Origin: JBDXHU01 sp039989475
Lineage (GTDB): Bacteria > Pseudomonadota > Gammaproteobacteria > Pseudomonadales > Halieaceae
DNA length: 64,000 bases
Assembly (NCBI GenBank): GCA_039989475.1
Contig: JBDXHU010000012.1
Span: 62,001-126,000, forward strand
Direction of reading: 5' to 3'
How positions within the stretch are numbered: the first letter of the stretch is position 1; every line of letters starts with the position of its first letter. Shown here piece after piece: positions 18,015-26,536 of this stretch. The position numbers and the translations under genes were made by a program. The notes under the pieces were generated by a model that had not been told where the DNA came from, did no database searches, and saw only the letters and a list, made by a program, of their open reading frames with translations.

Positions 18015-19852
18015 CGAGGCAGGTCCTGGAGTTCGCGCCAAATAATCACCGACGAGGCAGCTGAGACCTCGCAACCCTGGGTTACTCCAAGCCCATTCAG
18101 CTGGTCTCCAGAACTATCCAGGTCGAGAAACAGTGAAAAGTTAGGCACACCTTTGTCAGCCATTGCGGGCTGGCTCCCGGAGTAGTTGTCGGCACCCGCC
18201 TCGTCCAGGAACCAGGCCACCGAATTATGCGCGCTGGAGCCAAGGCTGAAATCGCCAAAGCGATAATTATCATCTCCGGCGCCATCAGAGAAGTAAGCAA
18301 GACTGTAATCCCAGGCGGCCGCGGCCATTGCGCTGTGCCGGGTATAGTAGTTGTCATCGCCACTTTCATTGAACAGGTAGCCAATCCCCCCATGTGCACC
18401 CCAGGCTGCGCTATAGCGACTGCCAAGGAAGCTGTCGTCGCCTTCGTTCAGGTCCAACAGCATACCCACGGAGCGATAATAAGCGCCGCCCTGGGCGAAA
18501 TTACCGGCATCAAAGAGATCACTGCCACCGCTATCGACCAGCAGCCCCAGGCCACCGCTGGTCACACCGCGCAAACCCAGGCCCACGCCCTGCGCCCAGG
18601 CATCACTCAAGCCTGGCGTACCGTAGAGCGAAGGTACTCCGCCCTTGGCCAGGTATTGATCGTCACCGCCCTGGTCCAGTAACAGCCCCATACCCAGCTG
18701 CATACCCAGACCCTGACCGAGAGCAGCGAGCTGATAGCGGTCAGTGCCATCACGATCCAGTAACAAACCCACTCCTTGCCAGGCCATTCCCTGCGCGTAG
18801 TTATGGGCGCTATAGGTATCGTTGCCGGAATCGTCGATAAGTACGCCCACGCCCAACCAGGCAACTCCCTGGCTCAATTCTGCAGCCTGGTAACGGTCAT
18901 CACCGGCAAGGTCCCACAACAACGCCATGCGTCCAAGGCCTGCCGCATAGCCACCAGCCTTGCTGCTCTCGTACAAATCATTGCCAGAAAAATCAATGAT
19001 CAACTGAGGTGTACCATCAAAGGAGGCGGCAGCTTCAAGGCCATAAAAATCATTGCCGCCAATATCGACCAGGAAGAACGGCGCATCACTGGTCACCCGT
19101 GAATCGGCAAGCCCGCCCAGGACAATATCGCCAAGTGGAGTGGCCCGACGCATTATCAGCGAACTGGCCGCATTGGGATGAGCCAGCATCAGCTTGCGCA
19201 GAGCAGATAACCAGTCCGGGTTGGTCAATAGCAACCAGTGTCTAGCGGCGCAAGCCAGGGCCGCAACATCGGCAACGGCCAGGTTGGCAGCAAAGCGCTT
19301 CAGCCGACGCCGCTCCCACCAGGACATATTCGCTGGTTGCGGGTTCTGCATCAGCGCCATGACCTTTGGGAAGTCGCGGGCAAGTCGCGCTCGCTGGCGA
19401 CTACCTGCGGCGCCGGTTTGTCTGGCACGTACTGCCTGCCCCAGCTCAACAACCTGCTGCAAGGCCTGCTCCAGATCGGCCGGCAACAGCAGTGGAGCCA
19501 GCTCACAAGTGCTGTGGCCAGCGTATTGCTGCACCCATTCCCGCAGCAGGCGCGTTTTTATGTAGCCGGGCCCTTCAACCTCCCCGGGCAACAGACGGCG
19601 ACTGAAATCCTGTAGCGGGCGTTCAAAAGCAAAGGGGGCGCCCATCGCTTGAGTAAATAGCGCTGCCGTTTGTTGCTGATCTGGAACCCGGGCCAGCTGT
19701 CTTCGCTGCCCAGCCTGCAACTCAATCTGCTGTGCTTGCAGATCCAGTTCGCGCACCAGATTCCCTGTTGTGGCAGCAGGGTCAGCCAGGGTGGCGAGAC
19801 TGACTGCCTGTAGCATGGACAGGGTCGCAGCGAGCAGCCAGCCTTGCAGCAT
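17996..19852 (-). CDS. Secreted protein with 12 Asp/Gly-rich repeats, likely beta-solenoid
   Basis: A 618-residue protein I cannot assign to a named family. The N-terminus (MLQGWLLAATLSMLQAVSLA) looks like a signal peptide. Residues to about 260 are helical and Arg/Gln-rich. The rest is 12 tandem units of about 25-28 residues of the form G-hydrophobic-L-D-x-x-G-x-D-x-Y, such as GVLIDDSGNDTYSAHNYAQG and GLLLDRDGTDRYQLAALGQG. Unit 6 carries an insertion of about 20 residues. Asp/Asn at fixed spacing could bind Ca2+ in a beta-solenoid, but the repeat is not the RTX nonapeptide. I chose the ATG at 19852, one base after the thioesterase stop; the frame is open upstream without a signal peptide at its start. 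Confidence 0.75.
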   Translation of the reverse strand: MLQGWLLAATLSMLQAVSLATLADPAATTGNLVRELDLQAQQIELQAGQRRQLARVPDQQQTAALFTQAMGAPFAFERPLQDFSRRLLPGEVEGPGYIKTRLLREWVQQYAGHSTCELAPLLLPADLEQALQQVVELGQAVRARQTGAAGSRQRARLARDFPKVMALMQNPQPANMSWWERRRLKRFAANLAVADVAALACAARHWLLLTNPDWLSALRKLMLAHPNAASSLIMRRATPLGDIVLGGLADSRVTSDAPFFLVDIGGNDFYGLEAAASFDGTPQLIIDFSGNDLYESSKAGGYAAGLGRMALLWDLAGDDRYQAAELSQGVAWLGVGVLIDDSGNDTYSAHNYAQGMAWQGVGLLLDRDGTDRYQLAALGQGLGMQLGMGLLLDQGGDDQYLAKGGVPSLYGTPGLSDAWAQGVGLGLRGVTSGGLGLLVDSGGSDLFDAGNFAQGGAYYRSVGMLLDLNEGDDSFLGSRYSAAWGAHGGIGYLFNESGDDNYYTRHSAMAAAAWDYSLAYFSDGAGDDNYRFGDFSLGSSAHNSVAWFLDEAGADNYSGSQPAMADKGVPNFSLFLDLDSSGDQLNGLGVTQGCEVSAASSVIIWRELQDLPRCRIPQ

Positions 19853-19853
19853 C

Positions 19854-20282
19854 TCAGCCTGTGGCAAGAATACGTTCGAGCGCTGTACGCAGCGCCTCGG
19901 GGATAGTGATGGGCTTGTTGCTGGCCCGGTCAACGAATACATGTACAAAGTGGCCATAAGCCGCCGGCACCGAATCCCCTTCCCGGAAAATACCGATGCC
20001 GTATTGAACCGAGCTGTTACCCAACTTGTCGACCCGCAAGCCCGCTTCTATCGGCTCGGGGTAAGTAATGGGACTGAGATACTGACAGCCGGAGTTCACC
20101 ACAAAACCAACGACAGGCGCGTTCTGGATATCCAGCCCGCCCTGCTCAATCAGGTAACGGTTCGCCACCGAATCGAAGTAGGAGTAATACACCACGTTAT
20201 TAACGTGGCCATAGATATCATTATCGCTCCAGCGGGTGGTCAGGGGATAGAAGCGGGGATAGTCGGCCCGGTCTGGAATCAC
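19854..20282 (-). CDS. Acyl-CoA thioesterase, 4-hydroxybenzoyl-CoA type hotdog
   Basis: Hotdog-fold thioesterase of about 142 residues. The signature TTRWSDNDIYGHVNNVVYYSYFD includes the catalytic Asp and the HVNN motif of the 4HBT/YbgC group. A later VPAAYGHFVHVFVD strand completes the fold. I start it at the GTG at 20282, 14 bases after the stop of the alcohol dehydrogenase; an ATG at 20342 is in frame but would overlap that gene by 47 bases. It could release free acids from CoA intermediates of the surrounding beta-oxidation pathway. It sits one base upstream of the repeat-protein gene. Confidence 0.85.
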   Translation of the reverse strand: MIPDRADYPRFYPLTTRWSDNDIYGHVNNVVYYSYFDSVANRYLIEQGGLDIQNAPVVGFVVNSGCQYLSPITYPEPIEAGLRVDKLGNSSVQYGIGIFREGDSVPAAYGHFVHVFVDRASNKPITIPEALRTALERILATG

Positions 20283-20295
20283 AAGTCGGCCACTG

Positions 20296-21429
20296 TCAGT
20301 AGGCGGCACGGTATATCTCCAGGGCATCCGCCAGCGCGACATCGCGGGGGTTATTGATCAGCAGGCGTTGTTGCAACATGGCATCCTCCGCCAACATCGG
20401 CAAATCGGCCTCCTTTACATCGGCGGCGGCCAGCGTCGCCGGCAAACCGGTATCGCCGATAATGGCCTCCAGCTCGATAATCAAGGCCTCCGCACCCGCT
20501 CGCCCAGCCACAATGGGGGCAAGCTCAGCATACAAATCCTCCGCGGCAGGCATGTTAAAGCGCAGCACAGAGGGCAAAACCAGTGAGTTACTGAGACCGT
20601 GTGGGATGTGATAGTGCCCACCCAGTGGATAGGCCAGCGCGTGCACCGCCGCCACCGGGGCATTGGCGAAGGCCTGCCCTGCAAGCATGGCACCTAACAA
20701 CATATTGGCCCTGGCTTCGCGGTTGCTGCCCTCGTGTACCGCAGTACGCACATTGGCCGACAATAATGCCAGCGCCTGGCGGGCGAGGTTATCGGACAGG
20801 GGATTTTTCTTGTGCCTGGATGTGTAGGCTTCTATCGCGTGCACCATGGCATCGATACCCGTCATGGCTGTGACCGCTGCCGGCAAACCCAGGGTAAGAT
20901 CTGCATCCAGTACCGCCAGGTCCGGTAGCAACACTGCCGAGGACACTCCAGCCTTGGTGGTTTCGCCCGTGGTGATAACCGCCACCGGGGTCACCTCTGA
21001 ACCGGTTCCCGCCGTGGTCGGCACGAGTATCAAGGGCAGGCGACCGCCGCTAACCTGGTCCACACCATAGAGTTCTGCCAGTGATTGCTCCGAGCGCAAT
21101 AGCACCGCCACCACCTTGGCCACGTCCATGGAGCTGCCGCCGCCAAGCGCAATAACACCATCAATGCCTGAGTCCAGCGCCATGTCCACGGCCTCAAGCA
21201 CCACCGCTTCCGGTGGATCTTCCCGCACCTGGTCAAACACCACCGCTGCACAATTGTTTTCGGCCAGAGCTGCCAACACCGGCTCCAGCAGGCCAATCGC
21301 AACCAGGCCGGGATCTGTTACCAGCAACGGACGCTTAACGCCGAGTCGGGCGCAATGTTCGTGGAGCTTGAGACTGGTACCGCCGCCACAGATGATACTA
21401 GCGGCGGTATTGAAGCTGAATTCCTGCAT
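20296..21429 (-). CDS. Iron-containing alcohol dehydrogenase
   Basis: Group III metal-dependent alcohol dehydrogenase of 377 residues. The NAD(P)-binding motif GGGSSMDVAKV lies at about residues 97-107. The metal ligands are in GIDAMVHAIEAYTSR (Asp, His) and in HALAYPLGGHYHIPHG (His residues of the second ligand cluster). Members reduce aldehydes or oxidise alcohols of varied size. It lies between the quinone oxidoreductase and the thioesterase in the maoC operon, where it could oxidise a pathway alcohol such as the product of a hydroxylase. Confidence 0.93.
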   Translation of the reverse strand: MQEFSFNTAASIICGGGTSLKLHEHCARLGVKRPLLVTDPGLVAIGLLEPVLAALAENNCAAVVFDQVREDPPEAVVLEAVDMALDSGIDGVIALGGGSSMDVAKVVAVLLRSEQSLAELYGVDQVSGGRLPLILVPTTAGTGSEVTPVAVITTGETTKAGVSSAVLLPDLAVLDADLTLGLPAAVTAMTGIDAMVHAIEAYTSRHKKNPLSDNLARQALALLSANVRTAVHEGSNREARANMLLGAMLAGQAFANAPVAAVHALAYPLGGHYHIPHGLSNSLVLPSVLRFNMPAAEDLYAELAPIVAGRAGAEALIIELEAIIGDTGLPATLAAADVKEADLPMLAEDAMLQQRLLINNPRDVALADALEIYRAAY

Positions 21430-21442
21430 ATGCAGTACCCGA

Positions 21443-22426
21443 TCAGAAGGTCAGGATAACTTTACCGCGAGCGCGGCGCTCGGTCATGCACTGGAAGGCA
21501 TCCTGGTATTGCTCGATAGGGAAGTTGTCCGTGACCACCGGCTTGATTTTGCCTGCCTCGAACAATTCCCACAGCGCGTTGATATTACTCAGGTTGGTCT
21601 CCGGTTCCTCTCCCGTAAAGCGACCCCAGAACACACCCACGATGGAGCAGCCCTTGAGTAAGGCGAGGTTGAGCGGCACTTTGGGAATGGGACCGGCGGC
21701 AAAGCCAATGACCAGGAAGCGCCCATTCCAGGCCATGCTGCGCAGCGCCGGCTCGGAGAAGTCACCGCCGACCGGATCATAAACCACGTCCACGCCCTTG
21801 CCATCGGTTAACTCCTTGACCGCATCTTTCAGTGACACATCACTGTAGTTGATCAATTCATCCGCACCCAACTGCTTGCACACTTCCAGCTTTTCATCCG
21901 AGCTGGCGGCGGCAATAACCCTGGCACCCATCAGCTTGCCCAGTTCTACCGCCGTGGTACCCACGCCACCCGCGGCACCCAGCACCAACATGGTTTCACC
22001 GGGCTGCAAATTGGCGCGCTGCTTGAGGGCGTAATAGGAGGTGAAGTAGGTAATGGCAATACCGGCCGCCTCCTCAAAACTCAGGGCTGCAGGCTTGGGG
22101 AAAGCGCTAAATTCATTGACCACAGCCTGCTCGCAGAAACCGCCTACCGAGCCCATGGAGATAACTTCATCACCAGGCTTGTAGCGCGTCACAGCGGAGC
22201 CGACAGCTTCAACCACACCGGACATCTCACCGCCCGGAATAAAAGGCAGTTCGGGTTGAAACTGGTACTTACCCTGGATAATCAGTACATCCGGGAAGTT
22301 GAGCCCGGCCGCCTTCACATTGATCAAAATATCATGATCACCGACTTCCGGCGTCGGCCAGTCAGTCTCCAGGCTCAGGCTTTCGCCCGAACCGGGACCG
22401 AGTTCTTTACAGACCAGGGCGCGCAT
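21443..22426 (-). CDS. NADPH:quinone oxidoreductase family protein (MDR, zinc-free)
   Basis: Medium-chain dehydrogenase/reductase of 327 residues, quinone oxidoreductase (QOR) branch. An N-terminal GroES-like domain (VKAAGLNFPDVLIIQGKY) is followed by a Rossmann domain with GAAGGVGTTAVELGKLMGAR at about residues 144-163. The Cys ligands of zinc-binding MDRs are absent. Members reduce quinones or the double bond of enoyl compounds, so an enoyl-CoA or enone reductase role fits the operon. Its ATG shares one base with the thiolase stop (TAATG), so the two are translationally coupled. Confidence 0.9.
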   Translation of the reverse strand: MRALVCKELGPGSGESLSLETDWPTPEVGDHDILINVKAAGLNFPDVLIIQGKYQFQPELPFIPGGEMSGVVEAVGSAVTRYKPGDEVISMGSVGGFCEQAVVNEFSAFPKPAALSFEEAAGIAITYFTSYYALKQRANLQPGETMLVLGAAGGVGTTAVELGKLMGARVIAAASSDEKLEVCKQLGADELINYSDVSLKDAVKELTDGKGVDVVYDPVGGDFSEPALRSMAWNGRFLVIGFAAGPIPKVPLNLALLKGCSIVGVFWGRFTGEEPETNLSNINALWELFEAGKIKPVVTDNFPIEQYQDAFQCMTERRARGKVILTF

Positions 22427-23604
22427 TATGCGACCTCAAACAGGCCAGCTGCACCCATGCCACCACCCACACACATGGTGATGACCACATACTTGACGCC
22501 GCGACGCTTACCTTCGATCAGTGCGTGGCCGACCATACGCGAGCCGCTCATGCCGTAGGGGTGACCAATGGAGATAGCACCACCGTTGACGTTGAGCTTG
22601 TCGTTATCGATGCCCAGTTTGTCGCGGCAGTACAGCACCTGTACCGCGAAGGCCTCATTCAATTCCCACAGGCCGATGTCATCCATCGTAAGGCCGTTGG
22701 CCTTCAACAGCTTGGGCACTGCAAATACAGGGCCGATGCCCATTTCGTCGGGATCACAGCCGGCAACCGCCATGCCGCGATAAATACCCAGCGGCTCCAG
22801 GCCTTTCTGCTCGGCCAATTTGGCATCCATTACCACCTGGGCGGACGAACCATCAGACAACTGCGAGGCATTGCCCGCGGTGATAGTGCCACCCTCGATA
22901 ACCGTTTTCAGGCCCGCCAGGCCTTCCGCGGTAGTAGCGCGTAAACCTTCATCGCGCGACACGGTCGATTCCGCCACACTCTGCTCACCGGTTTCCTTGT
23001 CCCATGTAATGCGCTCGCAGGTAACCGGCACCAGTTCGTCATCGAATTTGCCGGCCTCGTAGGCGGCAGCGGTGCGCTGCTGCGATTGCAGGCCGTATTC
23101 ATCCATGGCATCACGGGAAATACTGTAACGATCAGCAACAACCTCCGCGGTTTGCAACATGGGCATGAACATATTCGGCTGCATCGCGATCAGTTCCTCA
23201 TCGACAATGCGATGAACATTCATATGCTCATTTTGCACCAGGCTGATCGAATCCAGGCCACCACCGACAACCGTGCTCATGCCGTCATCAAGAATCTGTT
23301 TGGCCGCTGTGGCAACTGCCATCAGGCCCGAGGAACACTGGCGGTCAAGCGTCATGCCCGACACAGTTACCGGCAGGCCGGCGCGCAGGGCAATCTGGCG
23401 AGCCACGTTGGAGCCGGTCGCACCCTGTTGCAAGGCGGCGCCCATGATTACGTCATCCACCTCGGCAGGGTCGATTCCCGCTCGCTTGACGGCCTCCGCC
23501 ACGGAGGCCGCGCCAAGTGACGCACCGCCGAGGTTGTTGAAGCCACCGCGATAGGCCTTGCCGATGGGAGTACGTGCTGTCGATACGATTACCGCTTCTT
23601 TCAT
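22426..23604 (-). CDS. Acetyl-CoA C-acyltransferase (thiolase)
   Basis: Thiolase of 392 residues that cleaves 3-oxoacyl-CoA at the end of a beta-oxidation round. The acyl-accepting Cys is C90 in LDRQCSSGL. The His of AISIGHPYGMSGSR and the second Cys of MCVGGGMGAAGLFEV complete the active site. The start MKEAVIVSTARTPIG at 23604 is supported by CAGGAGT seven bases upstream. It lies 69 bases behind the 3-hydroxyacyl-CoA dehydrogenase gene in the maoC operon, so hydratase, dehydrogenase and thiolase are encoded together. Confidence 0.95.
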   Translation of the reverse strand: MKEAVIVSTARTPIGKAYRGGFNNLGGASLGAASVAEAVKRAGIDPAEVDDVIMGAALQQGATGSNVARQIALRAGLPVTVSGMTLDRQCSSGLMAVATAAKQILDDGMSTVVGGGLDSISLVQNEHMNVHRIVDEELIAMQPNMFMPMLQTAEVVADRYSISRDAMDEYGLQSQQRTAAAYEAGKFDDELVPVTCERITWDKETGEQSVAESTVSRDEGLRATTAEGLAGLKTVIEGGTITAGNASQLSDGSSAQVVMDAKLAEQKGLEPLGIYRGMAVAGCDPDEMGIGPVFAVPKLLKANGLTMDDIGLWELNEAFAVQVLYCRDKLGIDNDKLNVNGGAISIGHPYGMSGSRMVGHALIEGKRRGVKYVVITMCVGGGMGAAGLFEVA

Positions 23605-23673
23605 TTTCTGACTCCTGAAAATAGAAACGCCTGCCACGGCAGACCTTGGTTTCGATAGGGTTGGATCGGGTGC

Positions 23674-24594
23674 TTAGCCCAGGTCAATGCCCTGGGCTTC
23701 GGCAGCCATGCCGGTAAACTTAATGGTTTGCTCAAAGCCGGCCTGGGGCACAGCTTCTCCCGCCGGGTTGCTAATCGCATCCCAGTGCGCCGCAATACCT
23801 TCCGGGGTCTGGTCTTCAGGCGCCAGGTAGGCACCCGGGGTTTCCACCAGCTTGACCAGGGAATAACAACCGGCGCCCGCCGCAATAATGTGACGGGTCG
23901 GGGCGTCTTCACTGACCATGAACAGAACCGCCGGTGTCACGGTTTCAGGCGTCAGCAGGTCAAAGGCCTTCTCCGGAATCAGGCCTTCGGTCATACGCGT
24001 CCCCGCGGTGGGGGCCAGTGCATTAACCTTGATGTTGTACTTGGCGCCTTCCTGGCACAGCGTGTTCATGGCACCGATAACGCCCATCTTGGCCGAACCG
24101 TAATTGGTCTGGCCAAAGTTACCGTACAGGCCGCTGGACGACGTGGTCATCACGATTCGGCCATAGGCCTGCTCGCGCATGGTATCCCACACCGCCTTGG
24201 TGCAATTGATAGAGCCCATCAAGTGGACGTCGAGCACCATCTTGAAATCTTCCAGTGAGCCATTATTAAAGCTCTTGTCGCGCAAGATACCGGCATTGTT
24301 GACCAGGATATCCACACGACCCCAGGTGTCTTTTGCCTGTTGTACCATGGCCTCCACTTCATCGTAGCTGGCCACGTTGGCGCCGTTGGCGATGGCTTCA
24401 CCACCCAGTGCTTCGATTTCAGCAACCACAGCCCTGGCAGCGTCGCTGGAACCGCCAGTACCGTCGGCAGCACCGCCCAGGTCGTTGATCACCACTTTGG
24501 CGCCGCGCTTGGCCAGCTCAATGGCGTGGCAGCGGCCGAGACCACCACCGGAACCGGTAACAATGGCCACTTTTCCGTCGTAACGAATACTCAT
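23674..24594 (-). CDS. SDR, MFE-2-like 3-hydroxyacyl-CoA dehydrogenase
   Basis: SDR of 306 residues resembling the dehydrogenase domain of peroxisomal multifunctional enzyme type 2. The evidence is DGKVAIVTGSGGGLGRCHA at residues 6-24, VINDLGGAADGTGGSSD, NNAGILRDKSF, and YGSAK with the preceding catalytic Ser. The NDLGGAxxGxG signature is diagnostic for this group. It would oxidise the 3-hydroxyacyl-CoA made by the neighbouring MaoC hydratase. It starts 15 bases after maoC and precedes the thiolase. Confidence 0.92.
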   Translation of the reverse strand: MSIRYDGKVAIVTGSGGGLGRCHAIELAKRGAKVVINDLGGAADGTGGSSDAARAVVAEIEALGGEAIANGANVASYDEVEAMVQQAKDTWGRVDILVNNAGILRDKSFNNGSLEDFKMVLDVHLMGSINCTKAVWDTMREQAYGRIVMTTSSSGLYGNFGQTNYGSAKMGVIGAMNTLCQEGAKYNIKVNALAPTAGTRMTEGLIPEKAFDLLTPETVTPAVLFMVSEDAPTRHIIAAGAGCYSLVKLVETPGAYLAPEDQTPEGIAAHWDAISNPAGEAVPQAGFEQTIKFTGMAAEAQGIDLG

Positions 24595-24609
24595 CTCTAT
24601 TTCCTCTAC

Positions 24610-25074
24610 TTAAGCCGTAACAACCATGGACAGCCACTCGCATACCAGCGCCGGCGTCTCTTCACCCTCAATCTCGACTGATACGTTTTGCTTGATCAGG
24701 AAGCGATTGTCGTCCTTGGCGGTAATGTCGCCGATCTCCACATGGGCGCGCACGCGCTTGCCAGCCCGCACCGGCGCCAGGAAGCGCACCTTGTCGAAGC
24801 CGTAATTAACACCCATGACAATGCCTTCGGGCATAACGCCGTTACCGGCAGTCATCGGCACCAGTGAAGACAGGGTCAGGAAACCGTGGGCGATAGTGCC
24901 GCCAAACGGGGTTTGTGCAGCGGCTTCTTCGTCAATATGGATAAACTGGTGATCGTCAGTGCAATCGGCGAAGTCATTAATGCGCTGCTGACTCAGCTCG
25001 AACCACTCGCCCGGCTCATGCTTGTGACCGATAAAGCCCAAAAACTCTTCTTTAGGTACGATTTGTACACCCAT
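24610..25074 (-). CDS. MaoC family enoyl-CoA hydratase
   Basis: Hotdog-fold (R)-specific hydratase of 154 residues. The hydratase-2 motif is seen at about residues 32-65: FADCTDDHQFIHIDEEAA followed by TPFGGTIAHGFLTLS, with the catalytic Asp and His in DDHQFIH. It would hydrate trans-2-enoyl-CoA in the same pathway as the following SDR and thiolase. The ATG has GAGGAAGG upstream. It is the first gene of the eight-gene leftward operon controlled by the promoter at 25158-25186. Confidence 0.94.
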   Translation of the reverse strand: MGVQIVPKEEFLGFIGHKHEPGEWFELSQQRINDFADCTDDHQFIHIDEEAAAQTPFGGTIAHGFLTLSSLVPMTAGNGVMPEGIVMGVNYGFDKVRFLAPVRAGKRVRAHVEIGDITAKDDNRFLIKQNVSVEIEGEETPALVCEWLSMVVTA

Positions 25075-25157
25075 GGATTTCCTTCCTCGGTAGTAATGAA
25101 TGCAGCCCTTCAGTTTAGTCCACAGATGGGACTTGCGACCTGCAAAAAAGGGATTTG

Positions 25158-25172
25158 AACATACAGTATGTT
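25158..25172. promoter_or_regulatory. 15-bp palindromic operator AACATACAGTATGTT (copy 1)
   Basis: A perfect palindrome of 7-bp arms around one central base. An identical copy lies at 30633-30647. Here it covers the -10 box of the promoter driving maoC, the position expected for a repressor, and its size suits a TetR-type dimer. No regulator gene is adjacent, so the binding protein is unknown. It does not fit the PsrA consensus I know, nor the spacing of a LexA box. Confidence 0.75.
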
Positions 25173-25186
25173 ATTCAGACTTTCAA
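25158..25186 (-). promoter_or_regulatory. Predicted promoter of the maoC operon
   Basis: TTGAAA (25186-25181), 17 bases, then TATGTT (25163-25158) on the minus strand. The geometry and flanking bases (ATACTTG before, TTCAAA after) match the promoter at 30633-30661. The leader to the maoC ATG is about 75 bases. Confidence 0.6.
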
Positions 25187-25280
25187 GTATATTGGCCCTG
25201 CAGCAGCGGTCAGGCCGGGGCTATGAAACGCCGACCGCTAAGACCCTGTTCGCCCAGTGGCTGGAGCAAGCCCTGTATGA

Positions 25281-26531
25281 TTAACCATCCCTGAAGGTAG
25301 CATTAACCGCCGCCTGCTCGCCGTACTGGCGCAATTCCTGGCGACCAACCACCATGCGGTGCACGGCATCCGGACCATCGGCCAGGCGCAGGGTGCGCTG
25401 GGACATATACATATTGGCCAGCGGGGTATCCTGCGACACACCCAGCGCACCAAACATCTGGATCGCCTCATCAACGATGCGAATGGAAATATTGGGCACC
25501 GCAGTCTTGATCATGGAAATCCAGATACGTGCCTCTTTCGGATCCACACTATCCATCATCCAGGCTGTCTTCAGGGTCAGCAACCGCGCCTGCTCAATGT
25601 CCATGCGCGCATTGGCGATAATATCGATATTACCGCCCAGCCTGGCCAGGGGCTTGCCAAATGCGGTACGGCTGAGGGCACGCTCGCACATCAGCTGCAA
25701 GGCGCGCTCGGCAGCGCCAATGGCACGCATACAGTGGTGGATACGACCTGGGCCCAGGCGGCCCTGGGAAATCTCAAAACCACGACCGGCACCCAGGATC
25801 ATGTTTTCCTTCGGTACGCGTACATTGTTGAATTTCATGTGCATATGACCATGCGGCGCATCGTCCATTGAGAACACGTTCATAGGGCGGAGAACTTCTA
25901 CCCCGGGCGTGTCCATCGGCACCAGGATCTGCGACTGCTGCAGGTGCTTGGGTGCTTCCGGATCAGTTTTGACCATGGTTATCAAAATCTTGCAGCGTGG
26001 ATCACCGGCGCCTGAGATGTAGTGCTTTTCACCGTTGATGACCCACTCATCACCTTCCAGTACGGCGCTGGTGCACACATTGGTGGCATCGGAAGAAGCC
26101 ACGCCGGGTTCAGTCATGGCAAAGGCAGACCGAATATCACCGTTTAACAAGGGCTCCAGCCACTCGGCCTTCTGCGCCTCGCTACCGTATTTTTCCAGCA
26201 CCTCCATATTGCCGGTGTCCGGCGCCGAGCAGTTGAAACACTCTGCGGCCAGGTGGGAGCGACCCATCTCCTCGGCCAGGTAAGCGTACTCAACGGTAGT
26301 CAGGCCGTAGCCACTATCGCCCTCGGTCAGGAAAAAATTCCACAGGCCCTGCTCCTTCGCCTTGGCTTTCAATGCCGCCAATATCTCTACCTGGCGATCG
26401 GTCCACTGCCAGCGGTCACCGACACTGATTTCGTCGTAGTACTCCTTCTCAACCGGCATCACGTCCTCGTCGATAAAGGTCCTGACCTGCTCCAGTATCG
26501 GCCTGATTTTTTCGCTTATTCCAAGATCCAT
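25281..26531 (-). CDS. Acyl-CoA dehydrogenase, ACAD10/11-like
   Basis: Acyl-CoA dehydrogenase of 416 residues, longer than the usual 380. Landmarks are SAFAMTEPGVASSDATN (about residues 135-151), INGEKHYISGAGDP, RTAFGKPLARLGGN with the FAD-contacting Arg, and the C-terminal SQRTLRLADGPDAVHRMV, which is characteristic of the ACAD10/11-like branch. That branch in animals works on 4-hydroxyacyl-CoA; whether this holds here is unknown. It is the last gene of the 30604-25281 operon, 5 bases behind the acyl-CoA ligase. Confidence 0.92.
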   Translation of the reverse strand: MDLGISEKIRPILEQVRTFIDEDVMPVEKEYYDEISVGDRWQWTDRQVEILAALKAKAKEQGLWNFFLTEGDSGYGLTTVEYAYLAEEMGRSHLAAECFNCSAPDTGNMEVLEKYGSEAQKAEWLEPLLNGDIRSAFAMTEPGVASSDATNVCTSAVLEGDEWVINGEKHYISGAGDPRCKILITMVKTDPEAPKHLQQSQILVPMDTPGVEVLRPMNVFSMDDAPHGHMHMKFNNVRVPKENMILGAGRGFEISQGRLGPGRIHHCMRAIGAAERALQLMCERALSRTAFGKPLARLGGNIDIIANARMDIEQARLLTLKTAWMMDSVDPKEARIWISMIKTAVPNISIRIVDEAIQMFGALGVSQDTPLANMYMSQRTLRLADGPDAVHRMVVGRQELRQYGEQAAVNATFRDG

Positions 26532-26536
26532 TGCTA

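Noticed and set aside
25158..25172. Possible LexA box (TACTGTATG half)
   Set aside because: The CTG-N10-CAG pattern is missing, and the downstream genes are metabolic rather than SOS genes.
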